Part shown: in pieces, positions 16,162 to 25,592 of the stretch | Layout: each line of letters starts with the position of its first letter | Position numbering within the stretch: the stretch's first letter is position 1 | Origin: Nitricoxidireducens sp046726235 | GTDB lineage: Bacteria; Pseudomonadota; Gammaproteobacteria; Burkholderiales; Rhodocyclaceae | Direction: 5' to 3' | Assembly: GCA_046726235.1 (NCBI GenBank) | Contig: JBKPAD010000005.1 | Location: 141,123-205,122 of the forward strand | Length of the DNA stretch: 64,000 nucleotides | Position numbers and translations under genes: made by a program | The notes under the pieces: model-generated | What the model saw: only the letters and a program-made list of their open reading frames with translations | Databases searched by the model: none | What the model was told of the DNA's origin: nothing

Positions 16162-16227
16162 GGCCGCGGCATTATGACGCACGCGGCAGACTAAAATGCG
16201 CCGAAGGCCAACGAGCGGAGGATAGCG

Positions 16228-16971
16228 ATGACCGACCAGCCAGTCCTGGAGCATGGATTCTTCACCCGGCTGCGCGCGCTCGACCGTGTCGTGCACAAGG
16301 ACCTTCGCATCGACCGCCAGGCGGGCTACGCCTTCGCACGCAACGTGATGATGGTGCCCCTGACGCTATCCGACTTGGCACCGGCCGCGCGCGACTATCC
16401 GATCGTCTTCGTCGGCACGCCGGCCCAGCCCTTCGCCCTGCTCGGCCTGCGCCGGCAGAGCAATCTGCTGGTCGGCGACGATGGCCGCTGGATCAAGGGC
16501 CGCTACGTGCCCAACCACCTGCGCAGCTACCCGTTCGGATATGCCGAGGCGCCCGGCAGCCACATCGTCGTCTGCATCGACGAAGCGGCAGACCACCTTG
16601 CGCCCGCCAAGCGGCACGGCAGCGAGGCGCTGTTCGTCGACGGGCAGCCGGCGCCGCTGGTCAACGACATGCTCGATTACCTGACGCGGCTGCACCTGGA
16701 AGTGCAGCAGGCGGCGAGCTTCGCGGCGGCCGTCGTGGACGCGCAGCTGCTGATCGAGCGCAAGGCGGAACTGACGCTGAGCGATGGCGAGCGGCTGAGC
16801 ATGGACGGGTTCCGCATCGTCGACGAGGCGAAGTTCAATGCCTTGCCGGAGAAGACCTTCCTTGAGTGGCGCGGCCGCGGCTGGCTGGCGGCGATCTATT
16901 TCCACCTGCAGTCGATGGCCAACTTCGCCAACCTCGTCGACTGGGCCGCGGAGCGCAAGGCCGCCGGTTGA
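16228..16971 (+). CDS. SapC family protein
   Basis: 247 residues, soluble. The SapC domain spans most of the protein: NVMMVPLTLSDLAPAARDYPIVF, then RYVPNHLRSYPFGYAE and ICIDEAAD-like text, and the C-terminal WRGRGWLAAIYFHLQSMANFANLVD. SapC was named from Campylobacter S-layer transport clusters but its biochemical role is unclear. A GGAGG motif (16216-16221) precedes the ATG. It is a single-gene unit divergent from chrA. Confidence 0.8.
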   Translation: MTDQPVLEHGFFTRLRALDRVVHKDLRIDRQAGYAFARNVMMVPLTLSDLAPAARDYPIVFVGTPAQPFALLGLRRQSNLLVGDDGRWIKGRYVPNHLRSYPFGYAEAPGSHIVVCIDEAADHLAPAKRHGSEALFVDGQPAPLVNDMLDYLTRLHLEVQQAASFAAAVVDAQLLIERKAELTLSDGERLSMDGFRIVDEAKFNALPEKTFLEWRGRGWLAAIYFHLQSMANFANLVDWAAERKAAG

Positions 16972-16990
16972 ACCGCCGCCGGTTGCCGGG

Positions 16991-17665
16991 TCAGCGTGCC
17001 GCGCGGACTCCGACGAGGCTCTCGAGCCGTTCCAGCTCGGCCAGCACTTTTTCCGCGTAGGCCTCTTCGGGATCGTCGGGCGCGCCGGCGAACTGCTGCA
17101 GTCCTTCGACCAGGCCGCCGGTATCGCGGATGAAGTCGTGAAGCGCGCGCACGCCGACCCGCACGTTCACCACGGGGTCGAAGAACGCGACGGCCGCGTC
17201 GCTGCCGTTCCTGATCTCCGGCGGCAGCTTGTCCGAGTGATAGCGCGGGATGACCTGCATCAGGCCTTGAGCGCCCATGACACTCTCGGCAAAAGGATTG
17301 AAGCCCGACTCGATGCCGATGACGGCGACGACCAGCAGCGGGTCGAGGCCGAGTTCGCGCGCACTGCGCTCGGCCGCCACGAACGCCGGCTCGAGGGCGA
17401 GCGGCGACAATCGATAGCGCTTCGCCGTGTAGGCGAGAACCCGCTGCATCCTGGCACTGAGCGCCGGACGCGGCGGCGTCGCAGCAGGCTGCGGCGGTGC
17501 GGCGAGCACCGCGGCCGGCTCGGCCGTTCCGGGAACGGCGAGGGCCGGCGCATGGATGGTGGCAGCACCGGTGGTTTCGTGAAAAACGAAGCCCAGAATC
17601 GATGCAGCCGTCAGCGCGGCGAGCAAGACGGACGGTCTGCGAGCGAGATCCGGGCTGCTATGCAT
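16991..17665 (-). CDS. Lytic transglycosylase, SLT-like
   Basis: 224 residues. An N-terminal hydrophobic segment (about 10-30) acts as signal or anchor, followed by an Ala/Pro-rich linker to about residue 75. The SLT/GH23 fold covers about 85-205, with catalytic Glu in VVAVIGIESGFNPFAES and GAQGLMQVIPRYH. It cleaves peptidoglycan in the periplasm. Start 17665 is preferred over 17686. It converges on sapC. Confidence 0.88.
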   Translation of the reverse strand: MHSSPDLARRPSVLLAALTAASILGFVFHETTGAATIHAPALAVPGTAEPAAVLAAPPQPAATPPRPALSARMQRVLAYTAKRYRLSPLALEPAFVAAERSARELGLDPLLVVAVIGIESGFNPFAESVMGAQGLMQVIPRYHSDKLPPEIRNGSDAAVAFFDPVVNVRVGVRALHDFIRDTGGLVEGLQQFAGAPDDPEEAYAEKVLAELERLESLVGVRAAR

Positions 17666-17826
17666 GGGTTCATCCTCGAACTGCACCGTCCGCAGTCTAT
17701 GTTGCTGCGCAGCATTCGCCCATCCTGCCTGGTCGGTAAAGCGGTTACCGGTAAACCATGAGCCGCACAGACCACCGCCGGCTGCACGGCTATCGTTCGC
17801 GCTCAGTGGCAGGAGGAGGGGTCATC

Positions 17827-18252
17827 ATGTCCGAGAAGAAATTGTTGGTCTGCGCCGCCGGCCTGATCGCACTGGCCTTGCCGGCCGCCGCCCAGCCGGG
17901 CAGCGACGCAAATACCGTACGCCCGCAGGTGGCGGAGGGAGTTGCCGCCGTCAGCGGCGGCGTGGGTGACGACTCGAAGGAAGAAATGAAGCAGGCGGCC
18001 AAGAACTACAACGTCCATCTGGTCTTCAGCAACCGGCGCGGCGAGTATCTGGCGGACATTCCCTACACCATCACGGATGCGCGCAAGCGTCCGGTGGCAT
18101 CGGGAAAGAGCGACGGCCCGCTGCTCTACCTGCGCCTGCCGCCGGGACGCTACGAGCTCGCGGCGAAGATCGGCGGAAACTCGGTGACGAAGCGCATCGA
18201 GGCCACCGCCGGCCGCGCGCGGGACATCAACGTCGTCGGCGACGATTCGTAG
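17827..18252 (+). CDS. Secreted carboxypeptidase-regulatory-like protein
   Basis: 141 residues. The ATG follows AGGAGGGG, a strong ribosome binding site, and starts a signal peptide cleaved after ALPAAA. The mature part has an acidic linker and then a beta-sandwich-like segment (HLVFSNRRGEYLADIPYTITDA to RLPPGRYELAAKIGG), the pattern of carboxypeptidase regulatory or PEGA-type domains. Probably a small periplasmic or surface protein; no enzyme motif. It converges on the second TPM gene, stops adjacent. Confidence 0.65.
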   Translation: MSEKKLLVCAAGLIALALPAAAQPGSDANTVRPQVAEGVAAVSGGVGDDSKEEMKQAAKNYNVHLVFSNRRGEYLADIPYTITDARKRPVASGKSDGPLLYLRLPPGRYELAAKIGGNSVTKRIEATAGRARDINVVGDDS

Positions 18253-18750
18253 TCAGACCACCAGCGGCCGGTCGGGAAGCTCGTCGGGGTTGGCCGTGCC
18301 AGGCGGCAGGTGCTGCGCCAGGAGTTCGCTGGCTGCAGCGATGGCGGCCACGGCGCCGCCGCGGTAATCGCCGCCGCGGAACGCCTGCTCCATCGTGCGG
18401 CAGATGCGCTCCCAGTCGTCCTGCCGGACCCGGGCGGCGATGCCGCGATCGGCGACGATCTCGACGCAGCGGTCGGCCATCTGGACGTAGATGAGGATGC
18501 CGCTGTTCTCGGCCGTGTCCCAGACGCGCAGCGCCGAGAACAGCTCGATCGCCCGCTCGCGCGGCGTCGCCCGCCGCCACAGGTGCGCAACCGGAAGACC
18601 ACCCTCGGCGACGAAGCGCAATTCGCCGCGGTGCCGGCTTTCGGACGCAGACACCGCTTTCTCGATCGCATCCAGCGTCGCGCGATCGAAGGCGCGCAGG
18701 ACCCACCACTGGGGGGCAAGCAGGTGACGAAGCCAGCGGCCGATGTCCAT
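18253..18750 (-). CDS. TPM-domain protein, soluble member
   Basis: 165 residues without signal peptide. TPM-type features: WWVLRAFDRATLDAIEKAV, then WDTAENSGILIYVQMADRCVEIVADRGIAARV and a closing AFRGGDYRGGAVAAIAAAS. TPM domains are linked to membrane stress and photosystem repair in other organisms. It lies two bases after the larger TPM gene and forms the lemA-TPM-TPM operon. Confidence 0.8.
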   Translation of the reverse strand: MDIGRWLRHLLAPQWWVLRAFDRATLDAIEKAVSASESRHRGELRFVAEGGLPVAHLWRRATPRERAIELFSALRVWDTAENSGILIYVQMADRCVEIVADRGIAARVRQDDWERICRTMEQAFRGGDYRGGAVAAIAAASELLAQHLPPGTANPDELPDRPLVV

Positions 18751-18752
18751 GC

Positions 18753-19565
18753 TCACCACCTCCCCGATGCGCCGCCGCCGCCAAAGCCGCCGCCCCCGCC
18801 CGAGAAACCGCCGCGTCCGCCGCCGCCGAAGCGGCCGCCGCCCAGGAACAGTCCCGGCGGGGCGAAGGACAGCAGGAACACGAGGACGGCGACGCCGAGG
18901 GCGGCCAGCAGGCCGAAGGCGAAGAAGGCGAAGAAGCCCGCAGCCCCCGCCGCCATCAGGGCGCCGAAGCCGCCGAAGATGCGGCGCGCGAACGAGGCGA
19001 ACACGAGCGCGGCGAAGATCCACATCAGCCAGTTCTCGCCCTCGGCAGCCGAGGCGCCGGTCCGGCCGGCCGGCGGCGGCAGCGACTCGCCGTCGATGAC
19101 GGCGGCGATCGCCTCGACGCCGTCGCGCAACCCGCCGGCGTAGTCGCCCTGGCGGAAGCGCGGCGCCATGCGCTCGTTGATGATGCGCGACGCCGTGGCG
19201 TCGTTCAGGGCGCCCTCGAGGCCGTAGCCGACCTCGATGCGCATGCGCCGGTCCTCCTTGGCGACGATCAGGATGGCGCCGTCGTCAGTGCCTTTGCGCC
19301 CGATCTTCCACGCCTCGGCGACGCGGATGCCGAACTGCTCGATGGACTCCGGCTGCGTCGTCGGCAGCATCAGCACGACGATCTGCGTGCCCTTCGCAGC
19401 CTCGATCTGCGCCAGGCGGCTCTCCAGCGCCTGACGCTGGTCCGCAGCCAGGACGCCGGTGAGATCGGTCACGCGTGCCGACAGCGGCGGCACCGGCACG
19501 GCGTCGGCCGCGGCCGCAAGGGCCGTCCAGAGGACGGCCAGCCACAGGACCAGCAGGCGCTTCAC
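18753..19565 (-). CDS. TPM-domain membrane protein (YgcG-like)
   Basis: 270 residues from a GTG start just after the lemA stop. Signal peptide (VLWLAVLWTALAAAADA), TPM domain (about 28-165: RVTDLTGVLAADQRQALE, AILIVAKEDRRMRIEVGYGLEG, RIINERMAPRFRQGDYAGG), two transmembrane helices (about 180-230), and a Gly/Phe/Arg-rich tail ending GGGGASGRW. This layout is that of YgcG family proteins, which travel with LemA. Confidence 0.87.
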   Translation of the reverse strand: MKRLLVLWLAVLWTALAAAADAVPVPPLSARVTDLTGVLAADQRQALESRLAQIEAAKGTQIVVLMLPTTQPESIEQFGIRVAEAWKIGRKGTDDGAILIVAKEDRRMRIEVGYGLEGALNDATASRIINERMAPRFRQGDYAGGLRDGVEAIAAVIDGESLPPPAGRTGASAAEGENWLMWIFAALVFASFARRIFGGFGALMAAGAAGFFAFFAFGLLAALGVAVLVFLLSFAPPGLFLGGGRFGGGGRGGFSGGGGGFGGGGASGRW

Positions 19566-19572
19566 GGGCGGA

Positions 19573-20172
19573 TCAGGTCGCCGGCTTGGCGCCGAAATCG
19601 ATCCTCGGCGGCGTGCTGATCGCCTTCTCATCCTCGACGGTGAAGTTGGCCTTGGTCTTCCAGCCCATGACCATCGCGGTGAGGTTGTTGGGGAAGGTGC
19701 GCACGGAGACGTTGTACTCCTGCACCGCCTTGATGTAGCGGTTGCGCGCCACGGCGATGCGGTTCTCGGTGCCCTCGATCTGCGCCTGGAGATCGCGGAA
19801 ATTGGCGTCGGCCTTCAGCTGCGGGTAGTTCTCGGCCACCACCAGCAGCCGCGACAGGGCGCCGGTCAGCTGGCTTTGGGCCTGCTGGAAGCGCGCGAAC
19901 GCCGCTTCGTCGTTGATGAGTTCCGGCGTGGCCTTGAGGCCGGCGACGCTGGCGCGCGCCTCGGTGACCCGCGTCAGGACTTCCTTCTCGTGTGAGGCGT
20001 AGCCCTGCACGACCGAGACGAGGTTCGGCACCAGGTCGGCGCGGCGCTTGTACTGGTTGAGCACCTCGGACCACGCCGAGGCGACGGCCTCGTCGTTGAT
20101 CTGGATCTGGTTGTAGCCGCAGCCCGACAGCAGGACGGACAGGGCGAGAACTGCAAATACACGGAACCTCAT
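19573..20172 (-). CDS. lemA: LemA family lipoprotein
   Basis: 199 residues. The signal peptide ends in lipobox LSGC, so it is a probable lipoprotein rather than the uncleaved-anchor form. LemA core: NQYKRRADLVPNLVSVVQGYASHEKEVLTRVTEAR, broken here by the helix turn, then ENYPQLKADANFRDLQAQIEGTENRIAVARNRYI and VRTFPNNLTA. First gene of the lemA-TPM-TPM operon, divergent from the tmRNA gene; GGAGG upstream of ATG. Its function is unknown. Confidence 0.93.
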   Translation of the reverse strand: MRFRVFAVLALSVLLSGCGYNQIQINDEAVASAWSEVLNQYKRRADLVPNLVSVVQGYASHEKEVLTRVTEARASVAGLKATPELINDEAAFARFQQAQSQLTGALSRLLVVAENYPQLKADANFRDLQAQIEGTENRIAVARNRYIKAVQEYNVSVRTFPNNLTAMVMGWKTKANFTVEDEKAISTPPRIDFGAKPAT

Positions 20173-20255
20173 GGCGCAACCTCCCTCCAATGCGAACCTC
20201 ATCAATATGGGGCCGGGTAAGCGGTTTGGCAACTCCGTCTCCGTGCGGTTCGCCA

Positions 20256-20284
20256 TTGAATTCGCCGGTCCCAGCCCCCATAAT
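20256..20284 (+). promoter_or_regulatory. Sigma-70 promoter of the tmRNA gene
   Basis: TTGAAT (20256-20261) and CATAAT (20279-20284) with a 17-bp spacer. Transcription would begin near 20291, giving an acceptor piece of about 65 nt before the CCA. Confidence 0.65.
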
Positions 20285-20291
20285 GCGAGCC

Positions 20292-20510
20292 ATGGTTGTA
20301 ATTCCGGCGAACTAGAGGCGTTCTGGACAGGGGTTCGATTCCCCTCACCTCCACCACTGGGGGGGTGCACTGGCTTCGACAGGGCGGACGAAGGTGAGCA
20401 GGCAACCCGTCAGGCGATCGACGTTAATGAAGCAAATCCACAAACGCCAACGATGAGCGTTTTGCACTGGCCGCTTAAGGCCTATGCCGAGGCTGCTTGA
20501 GCCTTGTAAC
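20292..20510 (+). ncRNA. ssrA: Permuted two-piece tmRNA (acceptor piece then coding piece)
   Basis: tmRNA rescues stalled ribosomes with SmpB. The order here is permuted: the 3' tRNA-like part comes first, with T-arm AGGGG-TTCGATT-CCCCT, acceptor strand CACCTCC (20346-20352) and encoded ACCA (to 20356). After only four bases (CTGG) the 5' acceptor strand GGGGGTG (20361-20367) begins the coding piece, which can pair with CACCTCC over seven base pairs including one G-U. The tag reads ANDERFALAA and stops at TAA (20446-20478), a betaproteobacterial tag. RNase P and 3' trimming must cut the precursor to leave two RNAs. The 5' and 3' limits are estimates from the promoter and the terminator. Confidence 0.9.
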
Positions 20511-20512
20511 CA

Positions 20513-20544
20513 AAGAAAAGCCGGCGGGGACTTCGGTCCCCGTC
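20513..20544 (-). terminator. Rho-independent terminator for psd (may also serve ssrA)
   Basis: Nine-base-pair stem GGCGGGGAC/GTCCCCGTC with a TTCG loop (20523-20544). Read leftward it is followed by GGCTTTTCTTTG, a fair T-tract, 12 bases past the psd stop. Read rightward, toward the end of the tmRNA, only a short ATTT follows. Confidence 0.65.
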
Positions 20545-20556
20545 GTCATTTCCGCC

Positions 20557-21201
20557 TTATGGAAGCTCGGCGAGAACCGTGCAGGTGGCCTGCACCTTGT
20601 CGCCGATGGTGACGCGAACCCGGCTCTCGGTCGGCAGATAGAGGTCGACGCGTGAACCGAAGCGGATGAAGCCATAGCGCTGGCCGCGCGTCAGCGGCAT
20701 GCCGGCGACGACGTAGCAGAGGATGCGCCGCGCCACGAGGCCCGCGACCTGCACGCAGGTGATGTCGTGGCCGTCCTTCGTCCGGATGTGCAGGGCATTG
20801 CGCTCGTTCTCGACCGAAGCCTTCGCGAGCGCCGCGTTGACGAACGCGCCGGGGTGATACCAGCGCTGCACGACCTCGCCGTCGACCGGGCTGCGGTTCG
20901 AATGCACGTTGAAGACGTTCATGAACACGCTGACCTTCAGCGCCTCGCAGTTGCGCCACGGATCGCGCACCGGCTCGATGGCGACGATGCGGCCGTCGGC
21001 CGGCGACAGCACATCCTTCGGGCCCTGCGGAACGACGCGCGCCGGATCGCGGAAGAACTGCACGCAGAAGATCACGAACAGCCACAGGGGCGAAGCCCAG
21101 AGCCAGCCGGCGAGCGCAGTGACGATCACGGCAACGGCGAGACCGCCGCCGATGAACGGCCAGCCCTCGCGGGCAATGATGGGATGGGGGTAGGAGCTCA
21201 T
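20557..21201 (-). CDS. psd: Phosphatidylserine decarboxylase proenzyme
   Basis: 214 residues, the short form common in many proteobacteria. It converts phosphatidylserine to phosphatidylethanolamine at the membrane. An N-terminal hydrophobic segment (about 20-45) anchors it; the C-terminal RFGSRVDLYLP holds the Gly-Ser pair where self-cleavage creates the pyruvoyl group. VFMNVFNVHSNRSPVDG is a family signature. It lies downstream of ilvC on the same strand, with a perfect palindrome between. Confidence 0.95.
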   Translation of the reverse strand: MSSYPHPIIAREGWPFIGGGLAVAVIVTALAGWLWASPLWLFVIFCVQFFRDPARVVPQGPKDVLSPADGRIVAIEPVRDPWRNCEALKVSVFMNVFNVHSNRSPVDGEVVQRWYHPGAFVNAALAKASVENERNALHIRTKDGHDITCVQVAGLVARRILCYVVAGMPLTRGQRYGFIRFGSRVDLYLPTESRVRVTIGDKVQATCTVLAELP

Positions 21202-21220
21202 TGCGGGTCCTCGAAAGACA

Positions 21221-21244
21221 AGGGCACAGCCGCGGCTGTGCCCT
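21221..21244 (-). terminator. Perfect 24-bp palindrome between ilvC and psd
   Basis: AGGGCACAGCCG/CGGCTGTGCCCT forms a 10-11-bp stem 24 bases after the ilvC stop. Read leftward it is followed by TGTCTTTCG, a weak T-tract, only 20 bases before the psd start. It could partially terminate ilvBHC transcripts or stabilise the processed ilv mRNA. Confidence 0.5.
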
Positions 21245-21268
21245 CGTTCTGATCGGCCAGGCCGGTCT

Positions 21269-22285
<1,017 letters not shown>

Positions 22286-22327
22286 GCGTATTCCCTCAAT
22301 GCGTACCGCGGCGCGCCGCGGGTGTGG

Positions 22328-22819
22328 TCAAACCTTCAGGATGCGGTCGCCGCGGCCGATGCCGCAAACGCCGGTGCGTACCGTCTCGAGAATCAGGCCG
22401 GTGTCGATCGCGCCGAGGAAGGCGTCGAGCTTGCCGGTGTTTCCCGTGAGTTCGATGACGTAGGTCGATTCCGTGACGTCGATGATGCGACCGCGGAAGA
22501 TGTCGGCGACGCGCTTCATTTCCTCGCGGTCCTTGCCGGTGGCGCGCACCTTGACGAGCATCAGCTCGCGCTCGATGTGCGCGGATTCGGAAAGGTCGAC
22601 GACCTTGACGATGTCGATCAGCTTGTTGAGCTGCTTGGTGATCTGCTCGACGACGTCGTCGGAGCCGACGCTGACGATGGTCATGCGCGACAGCGAGGGA
22701 TCCTCGGTCGGCGCCACGGTCAGCGACTCGATGTTGTAGCCGCGAGCCGAGAACAGGCCGGAGACGCGCGACAGCGCGCCCGCTTCGTTCTCGATGAGGA
22801 TGGAAATGATGTGGCGCAT
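22328..22819 (-). CDS. ilvH: Acetolactate synthase small (regulatory) subunit
   Basis: 163 residues. N-terminal ACT domain (HIISILIENEAGALSRVSGLFSARGYNIESL) binds valine for feedback inhibition; C-terminal ALS_ss domain (about 80-160) ends VRTGVCGIGRGDRIL. It lies three bases after the stop of the large subunit gene and must assemble with it. Confidence 0.97.
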   Translation of the reverse strand: MRHIISILIENEAGALSRVSGLFSARGYNIESLTVAPTEDPSLSRMTIVSVGSDDVVEQITKQLNKLIDIVKVVDLSESAHIERELMLVKVRATGKDREEMKRVADIFRGRIIDVTESTYVIELTGNTGKLDAFLGAIDTGLILETVRTGVCGIGRGDRILKV

Positions 22820-22822
22820 GGC

Positions 22823-24532
22823 TTACAGGTCCTCCGCCAGGATCATCTCCGACAGGCCCTTGCCTGCGGCGACCATCGGGAAGACGTTCGCGGTCGGATC
22901 GGTGTGGAAGTCGAGGAACACTAGCTCGTTCTTGTGCTTGACGAAGGCTTCCTTCAGAGCACCTTCGACGTCACCCGGCTTGTCGATGCGCATGCCGACG
23001 TGGCCATACGCCTCTGCCAGCTTGACGAAGTCCGGCACGGAATCGACGTACGACTCCGAATAGCGGTTGCCGTGGAACATCTCCTGCCACTGGCGCACCA
23101 TGCCGAGGTAGCCGTTGTTCAGGCAGATGATCTTGACCGGCAGGCGGAACTGCTTGCAGGTCGAGAGTTCCTGGATGTTCATCTGGATCGAGCCCTCGCC
23201 GGTGATGCAGGCGACGGTCGCCTTCGGGTTCGCGAAGCGCACGCCCATTGCCGCCGGCAGGCCGAAGCCCATGGTGCCGAGACCGCCGGAGTTGATCCAG
23301 CGGCGCGGCTTGTCGAATTTGTAGTATTGCGCGCCCCACATCTGGTGCTGGCCGACGTCGGAGCAGACGAAGGCGTCGCCGCCCGTGACCTCGTAGAGCT
23401 TTTCGACCACGTACTGGGGCATGATCAGATCCTTGCCCTGCTTGTAGTTCAGGCTCTTGCGGGCGCGCCAGCCGTCGATCTCCTTCCACCAGGCGGCGAG
23501 CGCCTTGGCGTCGGGCTTCGCATCCGTGGCTTCGAGCTGCTTGATCAGTTCGTCGAGGACGTCGGGCACGTTGCCCACGATCGGCACGTCCACCTTGACG
23601 CGCTTGGAGATCGACGAGGGATCGATGTCAACGTGGATGATCTTGCGGGAAACCTGGGCGAAGTGCGTCGGGTTGCCGATGACGCGGTCGTCGAAGCGGG
23701 CACCGATCGCGATCAGCACATCGCAATGCTGCATCGCCATGTTGGCTTCATACGTGCCGTGCATGCCGAGCATGCCGAGGTGCTGGCCGTCGGTCGCCGG
23801 ATAACCGCCGAGACCCATCAGGGTGTTGGTGACCGGGAAGCCGAGCATGCGCACGAGCTTGTTGAGCTTGTCCGCAGCGTCGGAAAGGATGACGCCGCCG
23901 CCCGTGTAGAGCATCGGCCGCTTGGCGTCGAGCAGCAGTTGCACCGCCTTCTTGATCTGGCCGGTGTGGCCCTTGACCACCGGGCTGTACGAACGCATCG
24001 ACAGGGTCTTCGGATACGAAAACTCGCACTTGTGCGTCGTGATGTCCTTCGGGATGTCCACCAGCACCGGGCCCGGACGGCCCGTCTGCGCCAGATAGAA
24101 CGCCTTCTTGATCGTCGCGGCGAGGTCGCGCACGTCCTTGACCAGGAAGTTGTGCTTGACGCAGGGCCGCGTGATGCCGACGGTGTCGGCTTCCTGGAAG
24201 GCATCCTGGCCGATGTAGGCCGTCGGCACCTGGCCGGTCAGGACGACGAGCGGCACCGAATCCATGTACGCGGTGGCAATACCGGTGACGGCATTGGTCA
24301 CGCCGGGACCGGAGGTCACCAGGCAGACGCCTACCTTCTGGGATGAGCGCGAGTAGGCATCGGCGGCATGGACCGCCGCCTGCTCATGACGAACCAGTAT
24401 GTGCTTGACCTGATCCTGCTTGAACAGCTCGTCGTAAATGAAGAGCACCGAGCCGCCCGGATATCCGAACAGGTGCTCGACCTTTTCTTCCTGGAGGCAC
24501 CTGATTACAATTTCTGCACCGGTCAACTGCAT
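22823..24532 (-). CDS. ilvB: Acetolactate synthase large (catalytic) subunit
   Basis: 569 residues from the ATG at 24532; a longer open frame upstream is not coding. ThDP enzyme that joins two pyruvates, or pyruvate and 2-oxobutyrate. Catalytic Glu in LVRHEQAAVHAADAYSR, FAD-linked central domain, AFQEADTVGITRPCVKHN, and the ThDP motif GEGSIQMNIQEL to NNGYLGMVRQWQ. First gene of ilvBHC; the 113-bp gap to the divergent sigma gene must carry both promoters (a TTATAC box lies about 38 bases upstream of the ATG). Confidence 0.97.
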   Translation of the reverse strand: MQLTGAEIVIRCLQEEKVEHLFGYPGGSVLFIYDELFKQDQVKHILVRHEQAAVHAADAYSRSSQKVGVCLVTSGPGVTNAVTGIATAYMDSVPLVVLTGQVPTAYIGQDAFQEADTVGITRPCVKHNFLVKDVRDLAATIKKAFYLAQTGRPGPVLVDIPKDITTHKCEFSYPKTLSMRSYSPVVKGHTGQIKKAVQLLLDAKRPMLYTGGGVILSDAADKLNKLVRMLGFPVTNTLMGLGGYPATDGQHLGMLGMHGTYEANMAMQHCDVLIAIGARFDDRVIGNPTHFAQVSRKIIHVDIDPSSISKRVKVDVPIVGNVPDVLDELIKQLEATDAKPDAKALAAWWKEIDGWRARKSLNYKQGKDLIMPQYVVEKLYEVTGGDAFVCSDVGQHQMWGAQYYKFDKPRRWINSGGLGTMGFGLPAAMGVRFANPKATVACITGEGSIQMNIQELSTCKQFRLPVKIICLNNGYLGMVRQWQEMFHGNRYSESYVDSVPDFVKLAEAYGHVGMRIDKPGDVEGALKEAFVKHKNELVFLDFHTDPTANVFPMVAAGKGLSEMILAEDL

Positions 24533-24645
24533 TTTCTGTGTCTCTGGATTTTTGCCGAAACGTATAACCTTACTGACTCCCCCGCGATTGGTCAAGGATT
24601 GCGCGGCTTGGCGGGCGGTCGGGACAGGACAAAGGACGGCGTCTT

Positions 24646-25209
24646 CTGGCATCGCGCAACGAACTTTCGGAATTCCTCGCAGGCGTCGAGCGACGCGCCT
24701 ACAAGCAGGCGCTGTTCGCCGTGCACGACACCGACACGGCACTGGACATCGTTCAGGATGGAATGGCGAAGCTAGCCGAGAAATACGGCGACAAGCCGGC
24801 CGAGGAACTGCCGATGCTGTTCCAGCGCATCCTGCAGAACACCATCCGCGACTACTATCGCCGCCAGAAGGTGCGTTCGACCTGGACGACGCTGCTTTCG
24901 TCGTTCGTACCTGACGACGACGAGGACGCCGACCCCCTCGAAACCCTCCAGACTGCCGACGCCCCGAACCCGATGGGCACCCCAAGCGGCAATCTGGAGC
25001 GCGGGCAAGTCCTTGCTATCATTGAAAAAGAGATCCAAAAACTGCCGGCACGTCAACGCGAAGCCTTCCTCATGCGTTACTGGGAGGACATGGACATCGC
25101 CGAGACGGCGGCTGCGATGGGTTGTTCGGAAGGCAGTGTGAAAACCCATTGTTCCCGGGCAACGCATACGCTGGCGGCAGCACTCAAGGCGAAAGGCATC
25201 GAGTTATGA
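24646..25209 (+). CDS. ECF RNA polymerase sigma factor, likely CTG start
   Basis: 187 residues if it starts at the CTG (24646), nine bases after AAAGGA. The nearest standard start, GTG at 24721, would delete the first 25 residues (ASRNELSEFLAGVERRAYKQ), which look like the beginning of sigma region 2. No ATG, GTG or TTG occurs in frame between the stop at 24574 and 24721. Region 2 continues AVHDTDTALDIVQDGMAKLAEKY; region 4 is LPARQREAFLMRYWEDMDIAETAAAMGCSEGSVKTH, split here in reading. It overlaps the DUF3619 gene by ATGA, implying a sigma/anti-sigma-like operon. Confidence 0.85.
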   Translation: MASRNELSEFLAGVERRAYKQALFAVHDTDTALDIVQDGMAKLAEKYGDKPAEELPMLFQRILQNTIRDYYRRQKVRSTWTTLLSSFVPDDDEDADPLETLQTADAPNPMGTPSGNLERGQVLAIIEKEIQKLPARQREAFLMRYWEDMDIAETAAAMGCSEGSVKTHCSRATHTLAAALKAKGIEL

Positions 25210-25592
25210 ACAACGAGGAGTTGAAAGTCGCGTACAAGGTTCGGCAGATGCTGAACCAGGGTACGGACGCGCTGGACAAGGATGTCGCCGCACGCCTCTA
25301 CGAGGCGCGGCAGTCGGCGCTCGCGCGTCACAAGGTGCATGCCGGCGGCTTGGCCTTGGCGGGTCTAGGACATTTCGCATCGCACCGCCTGCCGGCCTTC
25401 GGACGCACGCTGGTGACCGCCTTCGCCCTGCTGCTGGGCGTCGTTTTCGCCTACTACTGGAACCACTTCGAGCAAGCTGCGGAGAACGAGGAGGTCGACA
25501 GCGCATTGCTGTCGGACGATCTCCCTCCCGCTGCTTACCTCGACAAGGGCTTCCAGGCATGGCTCGCTCACTCGCCGCAGTCCTCTCGGTAA
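25206..25592 (+). CDS. DUF3619 membrane protein, candidate anti-sigma partner
   Basis: 128 residues. N-terminal cytosolic helices (MNNEELKVAYKVRQMLNQG, DKDVAARLYEARQSAL) precede one transmembrane helix (about 68-87) and an acidic periplasmic tail. DUF3619 genes regularly follow this sigma factor type in betaproteobacteria, so an anti-sigma-like role is plausible but no ZAS zinc motif is present. Start overlaps the sigma stop (ATGA). Confidence 0.85.
   Translation: MNNEELKVAYKVRQMLNQGTDALDKDVAARLYEARQSALARHKVHAGGLALAGLGHFASHRLPAFGRTLVTAFALLLGVVFAYYWNHFEQAAENEEVDSALLSDDLPPAAYLDKGFQAWLAHSPQSSR

Noticed and set aside
20202..20405. Minus-strand reading frame across the tmRNA gene with text like VRGIEPLSRT
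   Set aside because: It is the antisense of the T-arm and acceptor region of the tmRNA, a well-known source of false proteins.
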